Shown here one piece after another: positions 8,378 to 18,378 of a stretch of DNA of 64,000 bases. The position numbers and the translations under genes were made by a program. The stretch spans positions 232,399 through 296,398 of the forward strand of contig CAWHTX010000009.1 in assembly GCA_963832355.1 (NCBI GenBank). The letters run 5' to 3'. Numbering within the stretch: the stretch's first letter is position 1; every line of letters begins with the position of its first letter. The notes beneath the pieces are model-generated. The model searched no databases, was not told the DNA's origin, and worked only from the letters and a program-made list of their open reading frames with translations. This stretch comes from DATFVA01 sp963832355 (lineage in GTDB: Bacteria; Bacteroidota; Ignavibacteria; Ignavibacteriales; Ignavibacteriaceae).

Positions 8378-10168
8378 ATGAAGCCTTTATATGATATTCG
8401 TGCAGTCCGTATCGGATTTATTTTAATACTGATCCTTATCCTCGGCATAGGTATAGAGTCTTACAAGAACCTGGATGATGTTTATACAGCCTCAGAAAGC
8501 CGGGGCAACACCTATAAAATATTAAACAATCTCGAAGAAGTTATTTCGATACTGAGCCGTGCCGAGGAGAGCCAGAGATCTTTTCTTATAACGGGGGAGG
8601 AGCATTTTCTTCAGCCCTTCATTAATGCAAAGAATGATCTGGCTAAAAACCTTGGAGAACTGAGTGACCTGACTGTTGATGATTCTAATAAGTTTAAATC
8701 GGTTGACACACTTAAAAGCCTCATTGAATCAAGGATGAGTGTGCTCTCAAATACCATAGATCTCAAAAAACTCGGCGACAATAAAGGTACGATCAACCGC
8801 TATAAGATGAGAGTCGGCAGCGATATTATGAATCGTGTTTTCGCATTTGTAGCTAATATGAAAGCGGGAGAATATAAGGAACTCGAACGCTGGGATTTAC
8901 TGATAATCAGTTCAGTAAGAGAAACATTTATCACCATAATATTAGGAACAGTTTTCAGCCTGATTATCTTCCTCGTCGTCTTTTATGCACTGGTTAGAGA
9001 AATCCAGGAAAGAAGTAAGGCAAATGAAATAATTTCGGTTGAAAAGGATTTTTCAGACAGGCTTATTAATAGCAGTGTGGATGGAATTTTTGCCTTCGAC
9101 AAAAACCTTCACCTTACCCGCTGGAACCCCGGGATGGAGAGAATGTCGGGTATTAAAAGGAATGATACAAGAGGTAAAACTCTACAAGAGGTAATGCCTG
9201 CCTTCTTCAGGGACGGAGAAGAGGAATTTTTTGAAAATGCCCTTAAGGGCAGCCGGGTCAGTGCCAGAGGTAAGTACTTGAGAGACATTAAAAATGACCA
9301 GGAATATTTTGTGGAAGCGCAGTATTCGCCTATATTCGATAAAGAAGGCAAAGTTGTTGGAGGCCTTGCGGTGCTGCGGGACGGCACTGAAAGAAGGGCA
9401 GCACTGGTTAAACTTGAACAAAATAAGGCCAGACTGGAAGAAATGGTTGAGGAACGAACAAGGGAATTGTCGGTTGCTAACGAAGAACTAAAAAAGGAAG
9501 TTGCCCAGCGTAAGCTTGCTCAGGAACAAATCAATGAGTCCTTAAAGGAGAAGATCGTCCTTCTGCGTGAGGTTCACCACAGGGTTAAAAATAATCTTCA
9601 GATTGTATCGAGTCTGCTTAATCTTCAAGCCGGCTATATTAACGATAAAAAAATACTGGAGGTATTTAAAGAAAGTCAGGCCAGGATACGTTCAATGGCC
9701 TTAATTCATGAGAAACTGTATCAGTCACGGGACCTGGATAAAATAAATTTCACCGACTATATAGATTCTCTGATACGCGATCTATTCAGATCATACCGAT
9801 CCCGGCTTAACAACATAAATATAAGGTGTGAGGCTGAACAAATATTTCTTGAGATTGATCAGGCAATATTATGCGGGTTGGTTATAAATGAACTCATCTC
9901 CAATTCAATTAAGCATGCGTTTAACGGCAGAGAGAATGGAGAAGTGATTGTGAAGTTATCCAATGAGAATGATATTTACACCATAACTGTTCAGGATAAC
10001 GGCATAGGATTTCCGGAAAATATAGATATTGAAAACACTGATTCACTGGGACTGCAGCTGGTTACTTCCCTTACAACTCAAATGGGCGGAAAACTGGAGA
10101 TCAAATCACAAAATGGTACGATTGTTAAAATCATTCTGAGGAACAAACCCAAAAGTCAAAATACCTGA
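8378..10168 (+). CDS. Membrane sensor histidine kinase (CHASE3-PAS-HisKA_2-HATPase)
   Basis: Sensor kinase of 596 residues. TM1 is at about 10-25. A CHASE3-like extracytoplasmic domain (SRAEESQRSFLITGEEHFL) spans about 30-175. TM2 (ITIILGTVFSLIIFLVVFYAL) is followed by a PAS domain (INSSVDGIFAFDKNLHLTRWNPG, about 225-335) and a coiled coil. The phosphoacceptor region LREVHHRVKNNLQIVSSLLNLQ is of the HisKA_2/HWE type. The ATPase has N box NELISNSIKHAF and G1 box DNGIGFPENI. No response regulator is adjacent, so it is an orphan. The ligand is unknown. Confidence 0.92.
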   Translation: MKPLYDIRAVRIGFILILILILGIGIESYKNLDDVYTASESRGNTYKILNNLEEVISILSRAEESQRSFLITGEEHFLQPFINAKNDLAKNLGELSDLTVDDSNKFKSVDTLKSLIESRMSVLSNTIDLKKLGDNKGTINRYKMRVGSDIMNRVFAFVANMKAGEYKELERWDLLIISSVRETFITIILGTVFSLIIFLVVFYALVREIQERSKANEIISVEKDFSDRLINSSVDGIFAFDKNLHLTRWNPGMERMSGIKRNDTRGKTLQEVMPAFFRDGEEEFFENALKGSRVSARGKYLRDIKNDQEYFVEAQYSPIFDKEGKVVGGLAVLRDGTERRAALVKLEQNKARLEEMVEERTRELSVANEELKKEVAQRKLAQEQINESLKEKIVLLREVHHRVKNNLQIVSSLLNLQAGYINDKKILEVFKESQARIRSMALIHEKLYQSRDLDKINFTDYIDSLIRDLFRSYRSRLNNINIRCEAEQIFLEIDQAILCGLVINELISNSIKHAFNGRENGEVIVKLSNENDIYTITVQDNGIGFPENIDIENTDSLGLQLVTSLTTQMGGKLEIKSQNGTIVKIILRNKPKSQNT

Positions 10169-10188
10169 GCTACTAAAGAAATTATCTC

Positions 10189-10503
10189 TTACTTTCTATC
10201 CATAGCTTTCTGAACTGAACTCCACCAGTCGTTTTTAATTATATCGTATTTTGCTTTCTGTCTTTTGTCCAGAATTGATTCAATACTTTTTTTAGACGAC
10301 TCAAGCGTGGATTGGTCAGTGTTGTTAAAATAGTTAGCTAATATCTCTGTGACTTTATCTGTTTGATCCTTAGAAAGAAGTACCTTCTGCTGGAGCTTGA
10401 CTGACATTTCATGGGCAGCCTGATTTTTTGTCTGTGCAAAAGAAGACAAAGAGGCAATAAAGAAAGCCAGAAGTAATATTGTTAGAACTCTGTTTGAAAT
10501 CAT
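10189..10503 (-). CDS. Small exported helical protein, Spy/CpxP-like in character
   Basis: About 104 residues with a signal peptide (cleavage after SSFAQ). The mature part is almost wholly helical and charged, with LSKDQTDKVTEILANYF and LDKRQKAKYDIIKNDWW. This two-helix pattern resembles periplasmic Spy/CpxP-like proteins, but the diagnostic LTxxQ pairs are only approximate, so the family call is weak. The ATG at 10503 has AGGTGG just upstream and is preferred to the GTG at 10512. It converges on the histidine kinase gene with a 20-base gap. Confidence 0.6.
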   Translation of the reverse strand: MISNRVLTILLLAFFIASLSSFAQTKNQAAHEMSVKLQQKVLLSKDQTDKVTEILANYFNNTDQSTLESSKKSIESILDKRQKAKYDIIKNDWWSSVQKAMDRK

Positions 10504-10682
10504 AATTACCACCTGTGATAATCAATCAATTATAAACTAAAACCATTTAATCGAATTGTCAATGACTAAACGTTATAAGATTTCGATTACTGCTTATTGT
10601 TTTACAATAAATAAGTAGCTAAATTCCTGCCAGCTTTGATTTCCCCCAAAAACACTTATTTTTTATAGGAAAGGAGTATCAC

Positions 10683-11222
10683 ATGGATACTAAAAAGTAC
10701 ATATTGTACCTGCTTTTTGCTACAGTTCTTCTGCCCGCGTCATTATTTGCGCAGCAGTCTGAAAGTAATTCGGGTTTCTTTCGTGATGTTCAGCAGGATC
10801 TGAGCGAATCACAGGAAAAGATTATTTCTCTCGCTGAAGCAATTCCAGCCGATAAATATACCTGGAGACCGGAAGAGGGTGTAAGGTCAGTTTCCGAAGT
10901 CCTGATGCACATTGCCGGCTCTAATTATTTCCTGCTGTCGTTTGCAGGAATTAAAACACCCGACAATGCAAGTGAAGAGATGGGAAAGGATGTCACTGAT
11001 AAGGATAAGGTCATTTCAGAATTAAAAGCATCATTTAAGGATTTACACGATAACATTCAAAAACTAAATGATTCTGACCTGGAAAAGCAGGTGAAAATGT
11101 TCGGTCACGAAACAAGTACAAGGAACGTCATTTTCACTGAGATGGATCATCTTCACGAACATCTCGGGCAGTTAATTGCCTATGCCAGAATGAACGGTGT
11201 TGTTCCGCCCTGGTCGAAATAA
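10683..11222 (+). CDS. Exported DinB-family protein
   Basis: DinB/YfiT-like four-helix bundle of 179 residues with an N-terminal signal peptide (cleavage near LFAQQ). It shows PADKYTWRPEEGVRSVSEVLMHIAGSNYFLL and, near the end, EMDHLHEHLGQLIAYARMNGVVPPW. The histidines in MHIAG and the HLHEHLG segment fit the metal-binding triad of the family. Members act as metal-dependent thiol transferases or have unknown roles. A strong ribosome-binding site, GGAAAGGAG, precedes the ATG. No obvious operon partner. Confidence 0.82.
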   Translation: MDTKKYILYLLFATVLLPASLFAQQSESNSGFFRDVQQDLSESQEKIISLAEAIPADKYTWRPEEGVRSVSEVLMHIAGSNYFLLSFAGIKTPDNASEEMGKDVTDKDKVISELKASFKDLHDNIQKLNDSDLEKQVKMFGHETSTRNVIFTEMDHLHEHLGQLIAYARMNGVVPPWSK

Positions 11223-11283
11223 TTTATTTACATTAGGGTCAAGCTGCAAAAGTTCTTCAGTTTTGATCCGCTGAATTAATCGG

Positions 11284-11315
11284 ACTATCCGGAAATCAAT
11301 TCTTTTCCGGGTAGT
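11284..11315 (+). terminator. Hairpin after the DinB-like gene
   Basis: ACTATCCGGAAA (11284-11295) pairs over 12 positions, one being G-T, with the segment ending GGGTAGT (to 11315). A T-rich stretch without a clean T run follows, so terminator activity is likely but weaker than for the others. Confidence 0.5.
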
Positions 11316-11490
11316 TCTGTTCTCTTCATTTCTGTTTCATACAAGCATAAATTTTTCTTTGCTGATAGTCCTGAATCAGTTTTTATGAGTTGGGTATTCA
11401 TTTCTTAGTTGCATATTTTTGCCCCGATCTCTTTTCAGTTTTAATAATATTAAGTTTATTTTTGTTTTTTTCGATAAAACCGGAAATTTA

Positions 11491-12408
11491 GTGACAGACA
11501 TTGAAAAGAAAGCTGAATTGGAGATAATCAAATTTCTCGAAATCTTGAAAGCAAATGGGTACCAGGTATCGCAGCCTCAAAAAGGGAATTACTGCCTGGA
11601 GTCATCCATAGACGGTAATTCCGGTAAGCTGAAACTGCAGGTTTATTATGGAAAAAAAGGATTAAAAACAGTACTGCAGGGGAATAGGGATTCCCAAATC
11701 TATTCTGAGATAAAAAAGCTTCTGTTTAATGAACTGCCTTTTGAAAAAGAAGATTTTGCTGAACCTTCAAAATATATAGGTACAGATGAATCAGGAAAAG
11801 GAGATTTCTTCGGGCCCCTGGTTATAGCCGGTGTTTTCGTTGACGAAAATACAAAGCTTAAACTTGACGGAATTGGAGTAAGAGACAGTAAACAGATTGC
11901 CCATACATCCATAAAGAAACTGGCCAACAGCATTAAAAAAATTGCAGGCCAGGAATCATTTAACGTGGTAATAATTAATCCTCCAAGATATAACGAACTT
12001 TATGAGAAATTCGGAAACCTGAACAGGATGCTGGCATGGGGACATGCAAGAGTACTCGAGAATATTTTAACGAAAAAAGAAGCTGCAGCAGCGATAAGCG
12101 ATAAGTTTGGAAATGAAAGGCTGATTCTCGATTCCCTGCAGGAAAAAGGAAAGAAGCTTGAACTGTATCAATTTCCCAAAGCAGAAAAATATACGGCAGT
12201 TGCCGCAGCTTCAATACTCGCACGCGACAGGTTTAACGACTGGTTCGATATGAAAAAAAGAGAATTAAATATAGTTCTTCCCAAAGGAGCTTCGGGTAAA
12301 GTGAAAGAATCCGCAAAAATAATTCTGGAAAATTACGGCAGTGAGAAGTTAGATGATCTTACGAAGAAACATTTTAAAACCTATAGATTACTTAATACCA
12401 AATCCTGA
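11491..12408 (+). CDS. rnhC: Ribonuclease HIII
   Basis: Endonuclease that cuts RNA in RNA-DNA hybrids. The N-terminal TBP-like substrate-binding domain (about residues 1-85) precedes the RNase HII/HIII fold with YIGTDESGKGDFFGPLVIAGV, which carries the first acidic residues. RDSKQIA, LILDSLQE and AAASILARDRF follow. GTG at 11491 gives about 305 residues, the usual family length, and has GGAA upstream. An upstream TTG at 11419 would add a hydrophobic 24-residue stretch unlike the family. Confidence 0.9.
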   Translation: MTDIEKKAELEIIKFLEILKANGYQVSQPQKGNYCLESSIDGNSGKLKLQVYYGKKGLKTVLQGNRDSQIYSEIKKLLFNELPFEKEDFAEPSKYIGTDESGKGDFFGPLVIAGVFVDENTKLKLDGIGVRDSKQIAHTSIKKLANSIKKIAGQESFNVVIINPPRYNELYEKFGNLNRMLAWGHARVLENILTKKEAAAAISDKFGNERLILDSLQEKGKKLELYQFPKAEKYTAVAAASILARDRFNDWFDMKKRELNIVLPKGASGKVKESAKIILENYGSEKLDDLTKKHFKTYRLLNTKS

Positions 12409-12414
12409 TGTTTA

Positions 12415-13635
12415 TTAACACATTTCATTCACTTTCGCTATAAATTCCTCTGCAATTTTATCCCAGTTAAAAAACTCGGATACATATTTGTAGCCGTTTT
12501 CTCCTAAGTTTTGGCGAACACCAGGATTATTATATAATTCAATGATTCTTTGTGCCAGTTCTTTATGATTTTCGGGTTCAAAAAACAGTCCGCAGTCGCC
12601 TTCTTTTATAAAAAGGTCATAAGCTTCCCCCTGTACACCAAGTAATAAAGGTTTTTTTGAACCAAGGATATCAAAAATTTTTGAAGGGATCGCCCCATGA
12701 AAGAAAGGCATCTTTTTCAAAGGAACAATACCCGCTCCGGTCTGAGAAACCAATCCAGGAATTTGACTTTTTGGTACCGGGTCCATAAAAATTAAATTTT
12801 CAAGATCCAGTCTGTTCTTTAAATTTATCAGACGTCCTTTTTCAGGGCCGCTTCCTACAAGTAGAAATTTAATATCAGAATAACTACGTAACTCATTTGC
12901 ACAAAGAAGTATAGTATCTAAACCCTGGGCATAACCTATGATTCCAGCATAAATCAAGATAAAATCTGATTTGTTAAATGGTTTAATCAGATCAGGATTA
13001 ACTTTGAGATCCTGATAATTCCTGACATCGATTCCATTCCTCAACCAGTAAGTTTTTACATTATTATATCTTCCTCGTATACTATCAACAATTCCAACAG
13101 TCTGTCCTGAGACCAAATCGGAATGTTTATAAATATACTTCTCAAGTTTATAAGTTATGTTAAGGATTGTGTGATTGGTAACCAGTCCTAATTTCTCTGC
13201 TTGTTCAGGCCAGAGATCAGCTATGTTCATTACCAAATTTGCCTTAAGGAATTTTTTCAGAATTATTGCAGTAATTCCCAGAAATAAAGGAGGGGATTCA
13301 CAAATGATCAGATCCTGTTTTCTGATTTTCAAAATTCCCGTGATGAGAGAGGTAAACACAAATGAAAAATAATTCAGTAGGCGGAATTTTAAAGAAGGTG
13401 TATTTTTTACAAAGATATAACTTCGATGAATATCGATACTCTTAAAATTTTCTTTTATATAAAATCTGCCTTTGTAATCAGGGTGTATTTCCATTTTCGG
13501 ATAATTAGGCATCGCAGTAAGAACAGTAACTTTAAAACCCATTTGAAGAAATCTTTTACATAATTCCATATACCTTGTTTGTGGTGCCCCTACTTCGGGG
13601 TAAAAGTACTGGGTAATAATCAGGATTTTTTTCAT
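12415..13635 (-). CDS. Glycosyltransferase family 4 (WbuB-like)
   Basis: GT-B retaining glycosyltransferase of 406 residues, cytoplasmic or membrane-associated, probably adding a sugar during O-antigen/exopolysaccharide assembly. The N-terminus ITQYFYPEVGAPQTRYMELCKRF is the typical WbuB-like acceptor domain. The donor domain contains LIYAGIIGYAQGLDTIL, LLVGSGPEKGRL and the GIVPLKKMPFFHGAIPSKIFDILGSKKP region. Its start codon overlaps the stop of wecB (TAATG at 13635), so the two are co-transcribed and coupled. It abuts rnhC convergently. Confidence 0.88.
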   Translation of the reverse strand: MKKILIITQYFYPEVGAPQTRYMELCKRFLQMGFKVTVLTAMPNYPKMEIHPDYKGRFYIKENFKSIDIHRSYIFVKNTPSLKFRLLNYFSFVFTSLITGILKIRKQDLIICESPPLFLGITAIILKKFLKANLVMNIADLWPEQAEKLGLVTNHTILNITYKLEKYIYKHSDLVSGQTVGIVDSIRGRYNNVKTYWLRNGIDVRNYQDLKVNPDLIKPFNKSDFILIYAGIIGYAQGLDTILLCANELRSYSDIKFLLVGSGPEKGRLINLKNRLDLENLIFMDPVPKSQIPGLVSQTGAGIVPLKKMPFFHGAIPSKIFDILGSKKPLLLGVQGEAYDLFIKEGDCGLFFEPENHKELAQRIIELYNNPGVRQNLGENGYKYVSEFFNWDKIAEEFIAKVNEMC

Positions 13636-14717
13636 TAAATATTTACTGAGTGGTGATTTAGGATAGAGTTTAGAATAATATCGCAGGCATTTCCTTCTCC
13701 ATAAAAGGAATCTTTAAAAGTCCCCTTTTTATTAATTAATTGTGTATACGTATCATAAATTAATGCACTGTCATAGTCAACCAGTTTATTATAACCGTTT
13801 TCTACTAATTCAGTCCATTCTGTTTCTTTTCTTAATGTTAAACAATATTTATTAAAAAAATAGGCTTCTTTCTGTAACCCGCCACTGTCAGTTATAACAA
13901 GTTTACAATTTTTTAAAAAGTTGATCATTTCCAGATAACCCACCGGTTCGATTACTTCAAAATCGCATTTTATTTTGTTCTCCCTGATTATCTTTTTCGT
14001 CCTTGGATGTAATGGTAATATTATAGGTGTTTCGCGAGCAATTTTATTCAGCCCATTTATAATTGAGGCTAGTTTTTGTACCTCAGTGGTGTTTTCTTCT
14101 CTGTGGATTGTACATAAAATAAAATTATTTTTTTGATCAGGCAAACCTGTGGAAATATTATTACTGGTTTGAAAAAATAATGCCAGATCGTACATAACGT
14201 CACCACTTTTCACAATAGTACAGGGGAAACCAGCGAATCCTTCAGAATTTAAATTATCTATAGCCTTGTCTGTAGGGCAGAAAAGTAAATCCGATATCCT
14301 GTCGGTCAAAATTCTGTTTATTTCTTCCGGCATTTTCATATTTAAACTTCTTAAACCTGCTTCCACATGAATAACTTTAATATAAAGTTTTTTCGCGGCA
14401 ATGGCCCCAGCCAGGGTGGAATTCGTGTCTCCGAAAACCAAAACATAGTCCGGCTTTTCATCAATCAATATCTCCTCAATCCTTGAAAGCATTTTCCCGG
14501 TCATTGAGCCATGAGAGAGTGAGTTGATATCCAGATTATATTCAGGTTTTGAGATCTTTAGCTCATCAAAGAAAATCCGGTCCATATTGAAATCAAAATG
14601 CTGGCCGGTATGAACTAATATCTCATTAATTTGGTCAGAATCCCTGAATATTCTGCTAAGCATGGCTGCTTTAACAAACTGTGGTCTGGCCCCAATTATA
14701 GTAACAATTTTAATCAC
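13635..14717 (-). CDS. wecB: UDP-N-acetylglucosamine 2-epimerase (non-hydrolysing)
   Basis: Interconverts UDP-GlcNAc and UDP-ManNAc for surface polysaccharides. Family signatures are the GARPQFVKAAMLSR start, LVHTGQHFD, GDTNSTLAGAIAAKKL, HVEAGLRS, PEEINRILTDRISD and TDSGGLQKEAYFF. Length 360 residues is standard. It is first in a two-gene unit with the WbuB-like glycosyltransferase, suggesting that the ManNAc-type sugar is used in that glycan. Confidence 0.95.
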   Translation of the reverse strand: MIKIVTIIGARPQFVKAAMLSRIFRDSDQINEILVHTGQHFDFNMDRIFFDELKISKPEYNLDINSLSHGSMTGKMLSRIEEILIDEKPDYVLVFGDTNSTLAGAIAAKKLYIKVIHVEAGLRSLNMKMPEEINRILTDRISDLLFCPTDKAIDNLNSEGFAGFPCTIVKSGDVMYDLALFFQTSNNISTGLPDQKNNFILCTIHREENTTEVQKLASIINGLNKIARETPIILPLHPRTKKIIRENKIKCDFEVIEPVGYLEMINFLKNCKLVITDSGGLQKEAYFFNKYCLTLRKETEWTELVENGYNKLVDYDSALIYDTYTQLINKKGTFKDSFYGEGNACDIILNSILNHHSVNI

Positions 14718-14859
14718 AGGAAATCACCAGGTTGTAGAATAAATATGATTGTTAAAAATCAGTGTAAAAAATTAAATTCATAAACATTTTAATAATAAAT
14801 ATATTTAAATTTAAATGTTTAATAAACAGAATTTAATTTCCCGTTAAACTATAATTTTT

Positions 14860-15834
14860 ATGAAGATTCTTTTTGTTACCGTACACTCCAGTACATTTAA
14901 TAGGGTAGATTACGAGATACTAAAATCGCGGCATTTGGTAACTTATTATGATTGTTCTTCCAATCGCCACAAAGGCCCCGGGTTGATAAAATTAATTAAA
15001 GAGAATGATCTGATATTTTTCTGGTTTATAAGTTTGCGATTTATTTCTCCTCTGATCTGGTCAAAACTTTTACACCGGAAAGTTGTTTTTGTTGCCGGAG
15101 GTTATGATGTTGCCAGCCTTAAAGAGCTCAGTTACGGTTCAATGTACTCAGCATGGAAATCCATACTTATCAGAAATATGATCAGGATGTCAGATAAAGT
15201 TATCTCAGTCTCATATTCCAATCATAAAGAAATAATAAACAACTGCGGAACAAGTCTGGGTAAAATTGAAATGATATACCATGGACTTAAACCCCCGAAA
15301 CCAATCAATTATGATAATAAAGAGGATAAGCTAGTTACCATTGGTTTCATTGATCAAAGCAGTTATTACAGGAAAGGTATCGACAGGTTTTTAGAATTAG
15401 CGAATCATATGAGTGAAACTGAATTTCATATCATAGGCAGGATTGATGTTAAACTGGAGAGAGAACAACTCCCCAAAAATGTGATTACACACGGCTATTT
15501 GGATCAAAAGGAATTTGTGGATCTGCTGGAATCCGCGAAAATTTATATTCAATTCTCCAGACATGAAGCTTTCGGGTATTCCCTGGCGGAAGCAATGCAG
15601 TACGGCTGTATCCCGGTTGTCAGCAATAGCTATTCACTGCCGGAGGTGGTCGGGAAAACAGGATTAATCATAAATAGCTTTGATAACTATGAAGAAATAG
15701 CGCAGGAAGTAAAAAAAATATTAAAGAATTATAGTAAAGAAATGGCGAACGAATGCTTCGTAAGAGTAAGAAACACCTTCTCTTTTAAGGAGAGATCAGA
15801 TAAATTATTAACTGTAATTAATAATGTACTCTGA
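14860..15834 (+). CDS. Glycosyltransferase family 4
   Basis: GT4-type glycosyltransferase of 324 residues, shorter than most. The N-terminal acceptor domain is compact (VTVHSSTFNRVDYEIL). The donor domain has GFIDQSSYYRKGIDRFLELA, HIIGRIDV, and FSRHEAFGYSLAEAMQYGCIPVVSNSYSLPEVVG, which includes the EX7E-type motif. It is on the opposite strand from its neighbours. It lies convergent with the O-antigen ligase and divergent from wecB, so it has its own promoter in the 14718-14859 AT-rich gap. Confidence 0.87.
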   Translation: MKILFVTVHSSTFNRVDYEILKSRHLVTYYDCSSNRHKGPGLIKLIKENDLIFFWFISLRFISPLIWSKLLHRKVVFVAGGYDVASLKELSYGSMYSAWKSILIRNMIRMSDKVISVSYSNHKEIINNCGTSLGKIEMIYHGLKPPKPINYDNKEDKLVTIGFIDQSSYYRKGIDRFLELANHMSETEFHIIGRIDVKLEREQLPKNVITHGYLDQKEFVDLLESAKIYIQFSRHEAFGYSLAEAMQYGCIPVVSNSYSLPEVVGKTGLIINSFDNYEEIAQEVKKILKNYSKEMANECFVRVRNTFSFKERSDKLLTVINNVL

Positions 15835-15842
15835 GCCCCATA

Positions 15843-17237
15843 TCATTTCACCAAGCCTGGTTTTTTGTTATATAGAAAAAGAATAATAGCGAAACAGAGC
15901 CAAAAAGGAAGATCTCTGGAGATCCAGCCATGAGAAATAAGCCCGGTTGCTTCAAATAAAGATCTGATAAAAAGCCCGATACCGGTTGAGAAAATTCCTA
16001 TAGCAAGGTAATAAACCTTTTTATTACTGGCATAGTAACGAATCACCTTTCTACTGTAATAAAAAAAGAGTATCGGAAGAAGAATAGCTGAGATAAATCC
16101 TCCGATTCCAAGTTCCACTGTCCGGAATAATAGAAAATTATGTGATTCCCCCATACCTGAAGAATTGTATATCCACTCGATCTGTTTCTCCTCCCAGCTT
16201 CCCAGCATAACATTCAGGTGATTATACATTTGGTTTTTAAATTGACCTGGTCCCACACCCCAGACTGGGTTATCTCTGATGATTTTAAGAGTTATATCCC
16301 ACAGATAGTAGCGTGTATTTTCCAGTATCCGGTTTACTCTAAAATAAACCTCAATCATATTCAAAAACGCAGATGAGGTGAGAAGGACCAGAATTAAAGA
16401 ACCGGTGCTGAAAATAATTACCTGATAGAACCATTTTCTTTTTAAAATAAAAAATAATATGGTACAGCTTAAAATAGCTGCCATTATAGATTCCCGGGAA
16501 TTTGTTAAAAATAATCCGGCTAACTGTACCATAATTAATCCAGTCAGCAGAAACAGATATTTTTTATCTCTTGCATAATAAAGTATCAATGCAAAGGTTA
16601 GAGGTATAGATACATCCAGGATACCACCGGCGGCTGTAACATTTGAATAAACACCTCCCTCATGAACTATTCCCTGACTTTCAAGCAAAAACAATTGTCC
16701 GGAACTGATAAAAGAATATATTATAGTGATAGCAACACCTGCACCTGAAGCAATTAGTGCTCCAGTATATTTGAAAGCATCTGTTTCTTTCCTTAAAAAC
16801 GAGAATAAAATAAACCAGATAAGAAAGAATATTACCTGTCTTCCTGTACCGACCATCCCGGTCATGGTATTACCGGAAAAGAGGGAGGAGAATAACATCA
16901 GAATGACTAAAAATATTATGAAAAGTATAACTTTTGGCTGAATGTGCGGATAAGCTGAAAGATGGATTCCGTATTTTTTCACAAATAAGTATCCCAGGAT
17001 AACCGTTATGGCAGCATTGGATACAAGTCGGAGTGTATCACTAATACTGCTTGAAAGCAATAAAAATGAAAAAATAGTCAGAAGGATAATTTCCGTCTCC
17101 TCCAGTACTCCGAATAACAGAACTGCAATAATGAGCCCGATTCCGATCCATGGGTAGGGGACAAAGAAAACAGCTGCCAGGCTGAGTATAATCCCGGTGA
17201 GTAATTCCTTATTCAGCTTAGGAGTAAGAAAGTTCAT
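15843..17237 (-). CDS. O-antigen ligase/polymerase-like membrane protein
   Basis: Polytopic inner-membrane protein of about 464 residues with ten or more hydrophobic segments. It has a large periplasmic loop containing VWGVGPGQFKNQMYNHL and SHNFLLFRTVELG, the hallmark of the Wzy_C/WaaL superfamily. It would ligate or polymerise undecaprenyl-linked glycan. The start at 17237 is chosen because it makes a 4-base ATGA overlap with the preceding gene. A longer start at 17327 would overlap that gene by about 90 bases. Confidence 0.85.
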   Translation of the reverse strand: MNFLTPKLNKELLTGIILSLAAVFFVPYPWIGIGLIIAVLLFGVLEETEIILLTIFSFLLLSSSISDTLRLVSNAAITVILGYLFVKKYGIHLSAYPHIQPKVILFIIFLVILMLFSSLFSGNTMTGMVGTGRQVIFFLIWFILFSFLRKETDAFKYTGALIASGAGVAITIIYSFISSGQLFLLESQGIVHEGGVYSNVTAAGGILDVSIPLTFALILYYARDKKYLFLLTGLIMVQLAGLFLTNSRESIMAAILSCTILFFILKRKWFYQVIIFSTGSLILVLLTSSAFLNMIEVYFRVNRILENTRYYLWDITLKIIRDNPVWGVGPGQFKNQMYNHLNVMLGSWEEKQIEWIYNSSGMGESHNFLLFRTVELGIGGFISAILLPILFFYYSRKVIRYYASNKKVYYLAIGIFSTGIGLFIRSLFEATGLISHGWISRDLPFWLCFAIILFLYNKKPGLVK

Positions 17238-18351
17238 TCCGAAAATACTTTCTTTTTTATACCGAGTGAATAAATGAAATCGTAGAGTTTTTCCTCTAAT
17301 TCCTGAATGGAGATCATATTCATACACTCAAACGATGGACACCCGTTTCTGCCGGCATCGGTAAAACAATATTTACTTCCTGCATCCGGTGAACATTTAA
17401 TAATTTTTTGATAAAACTGATGATTCTTTCCGTAAGGTATATGAAAAGCTGGATTTGTCGGTCCATAAATAGTAAATGTTGGTTTTCCCATTATATTTGC
17501 CATATAGATTGGACCGGAATCATTTGAAATGATTAGTGAACAGCCTTTGATTACCTCCAGTAATTCATCAGTACTTTTTGTTTCTACCAGTCGAATTCCC
17601 GCAGCCAATATTTCAGTTGCTATATCTCCGGCAATCATTCCGGGAGGTGTAACAAGAACGGTTTCAAAATTCTTGTTCAGATTTGCAGCAAGATTTATAA
17701 ATTTACCAAGATTCCATTCTTTTGCTTTCCAGCCTGCGAAGGGATGTATCAGTAAATATCCGTCTTCATTTATGTTTGAACGAAATTCCTTTAATGATTT
17801 TCGATCCTGACTAATAATGGAACTAATGGCATCTAAATAGATATCAATAATATGGGGACTGGTCCTTTTTGGGGTAAATTCAGTATAAATTGATCTGAAA
17901 TAGCTTTCGTTAATACCGATGATATGGTTCGCAGCTGACGGCAGCAGTATTGTTGCTGACCTTACAGATCCGGTGAGATCATAAATTCTGCATGGAGTGA
18001 TATCTTTTAACTTTTTTCTTACAATTCTCTTTGCAATTCGATCATTGGAATAAAAATCTGAATGTTTAAAGGAATTATCATTTCTTCATCAAAAAACATC
18101 TTAAAGATGGGTTTAGTCTCTTCAAAACAAAAAAGATATATGTCCTTTTTCCAGTACTTTACGATTTCTCTTATCGAAGGAATAGTAAATACAGCATCGC
18201 CCAATTTATGCAAAGAAATAATTACTGTCCCTGAACCCTCCGTTCTTCCAAAGTAATTCTTAAGACGAACGAGTTTAACTAACAAAAAAACTACTAATTC
18301 AAGCAGTTTTGTCAGTGAAGAGTTTTTGGCTAAAGTGTACGAGATGGGCAT
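17234..18351 (-). pseudogene. GT9 heptosyltransferase-like glycosyltransferase, frameshifted
   Basis: ADP-heptose:LPS heptosyltransferase-like protein split by one frameshift. The first part (18351 down to about 18060) has VIISLHKLGDAVFTIPSI, the GT9 start. The second frame is open from at least 18058 to 17234. It carries IYDLTGSVRSATILLPS, YLLIHPFAGWKAKEWNLGKF and the donor-site DSGPIYMANIMGKPTFTIYGPT. Together they make one family-length protein (about 370 residues). Restoring a single missing base near 18056-18061 joins the frames. A cysteine-rich tail (CSPDAGSKYC...GCPSFEC) is present. It lies between a methyltransferase and the ligase gene. Confidence 0.85.
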
Positions 18352-18378
18352 ATGTTCAATAAGGATAAACTTTTGTTT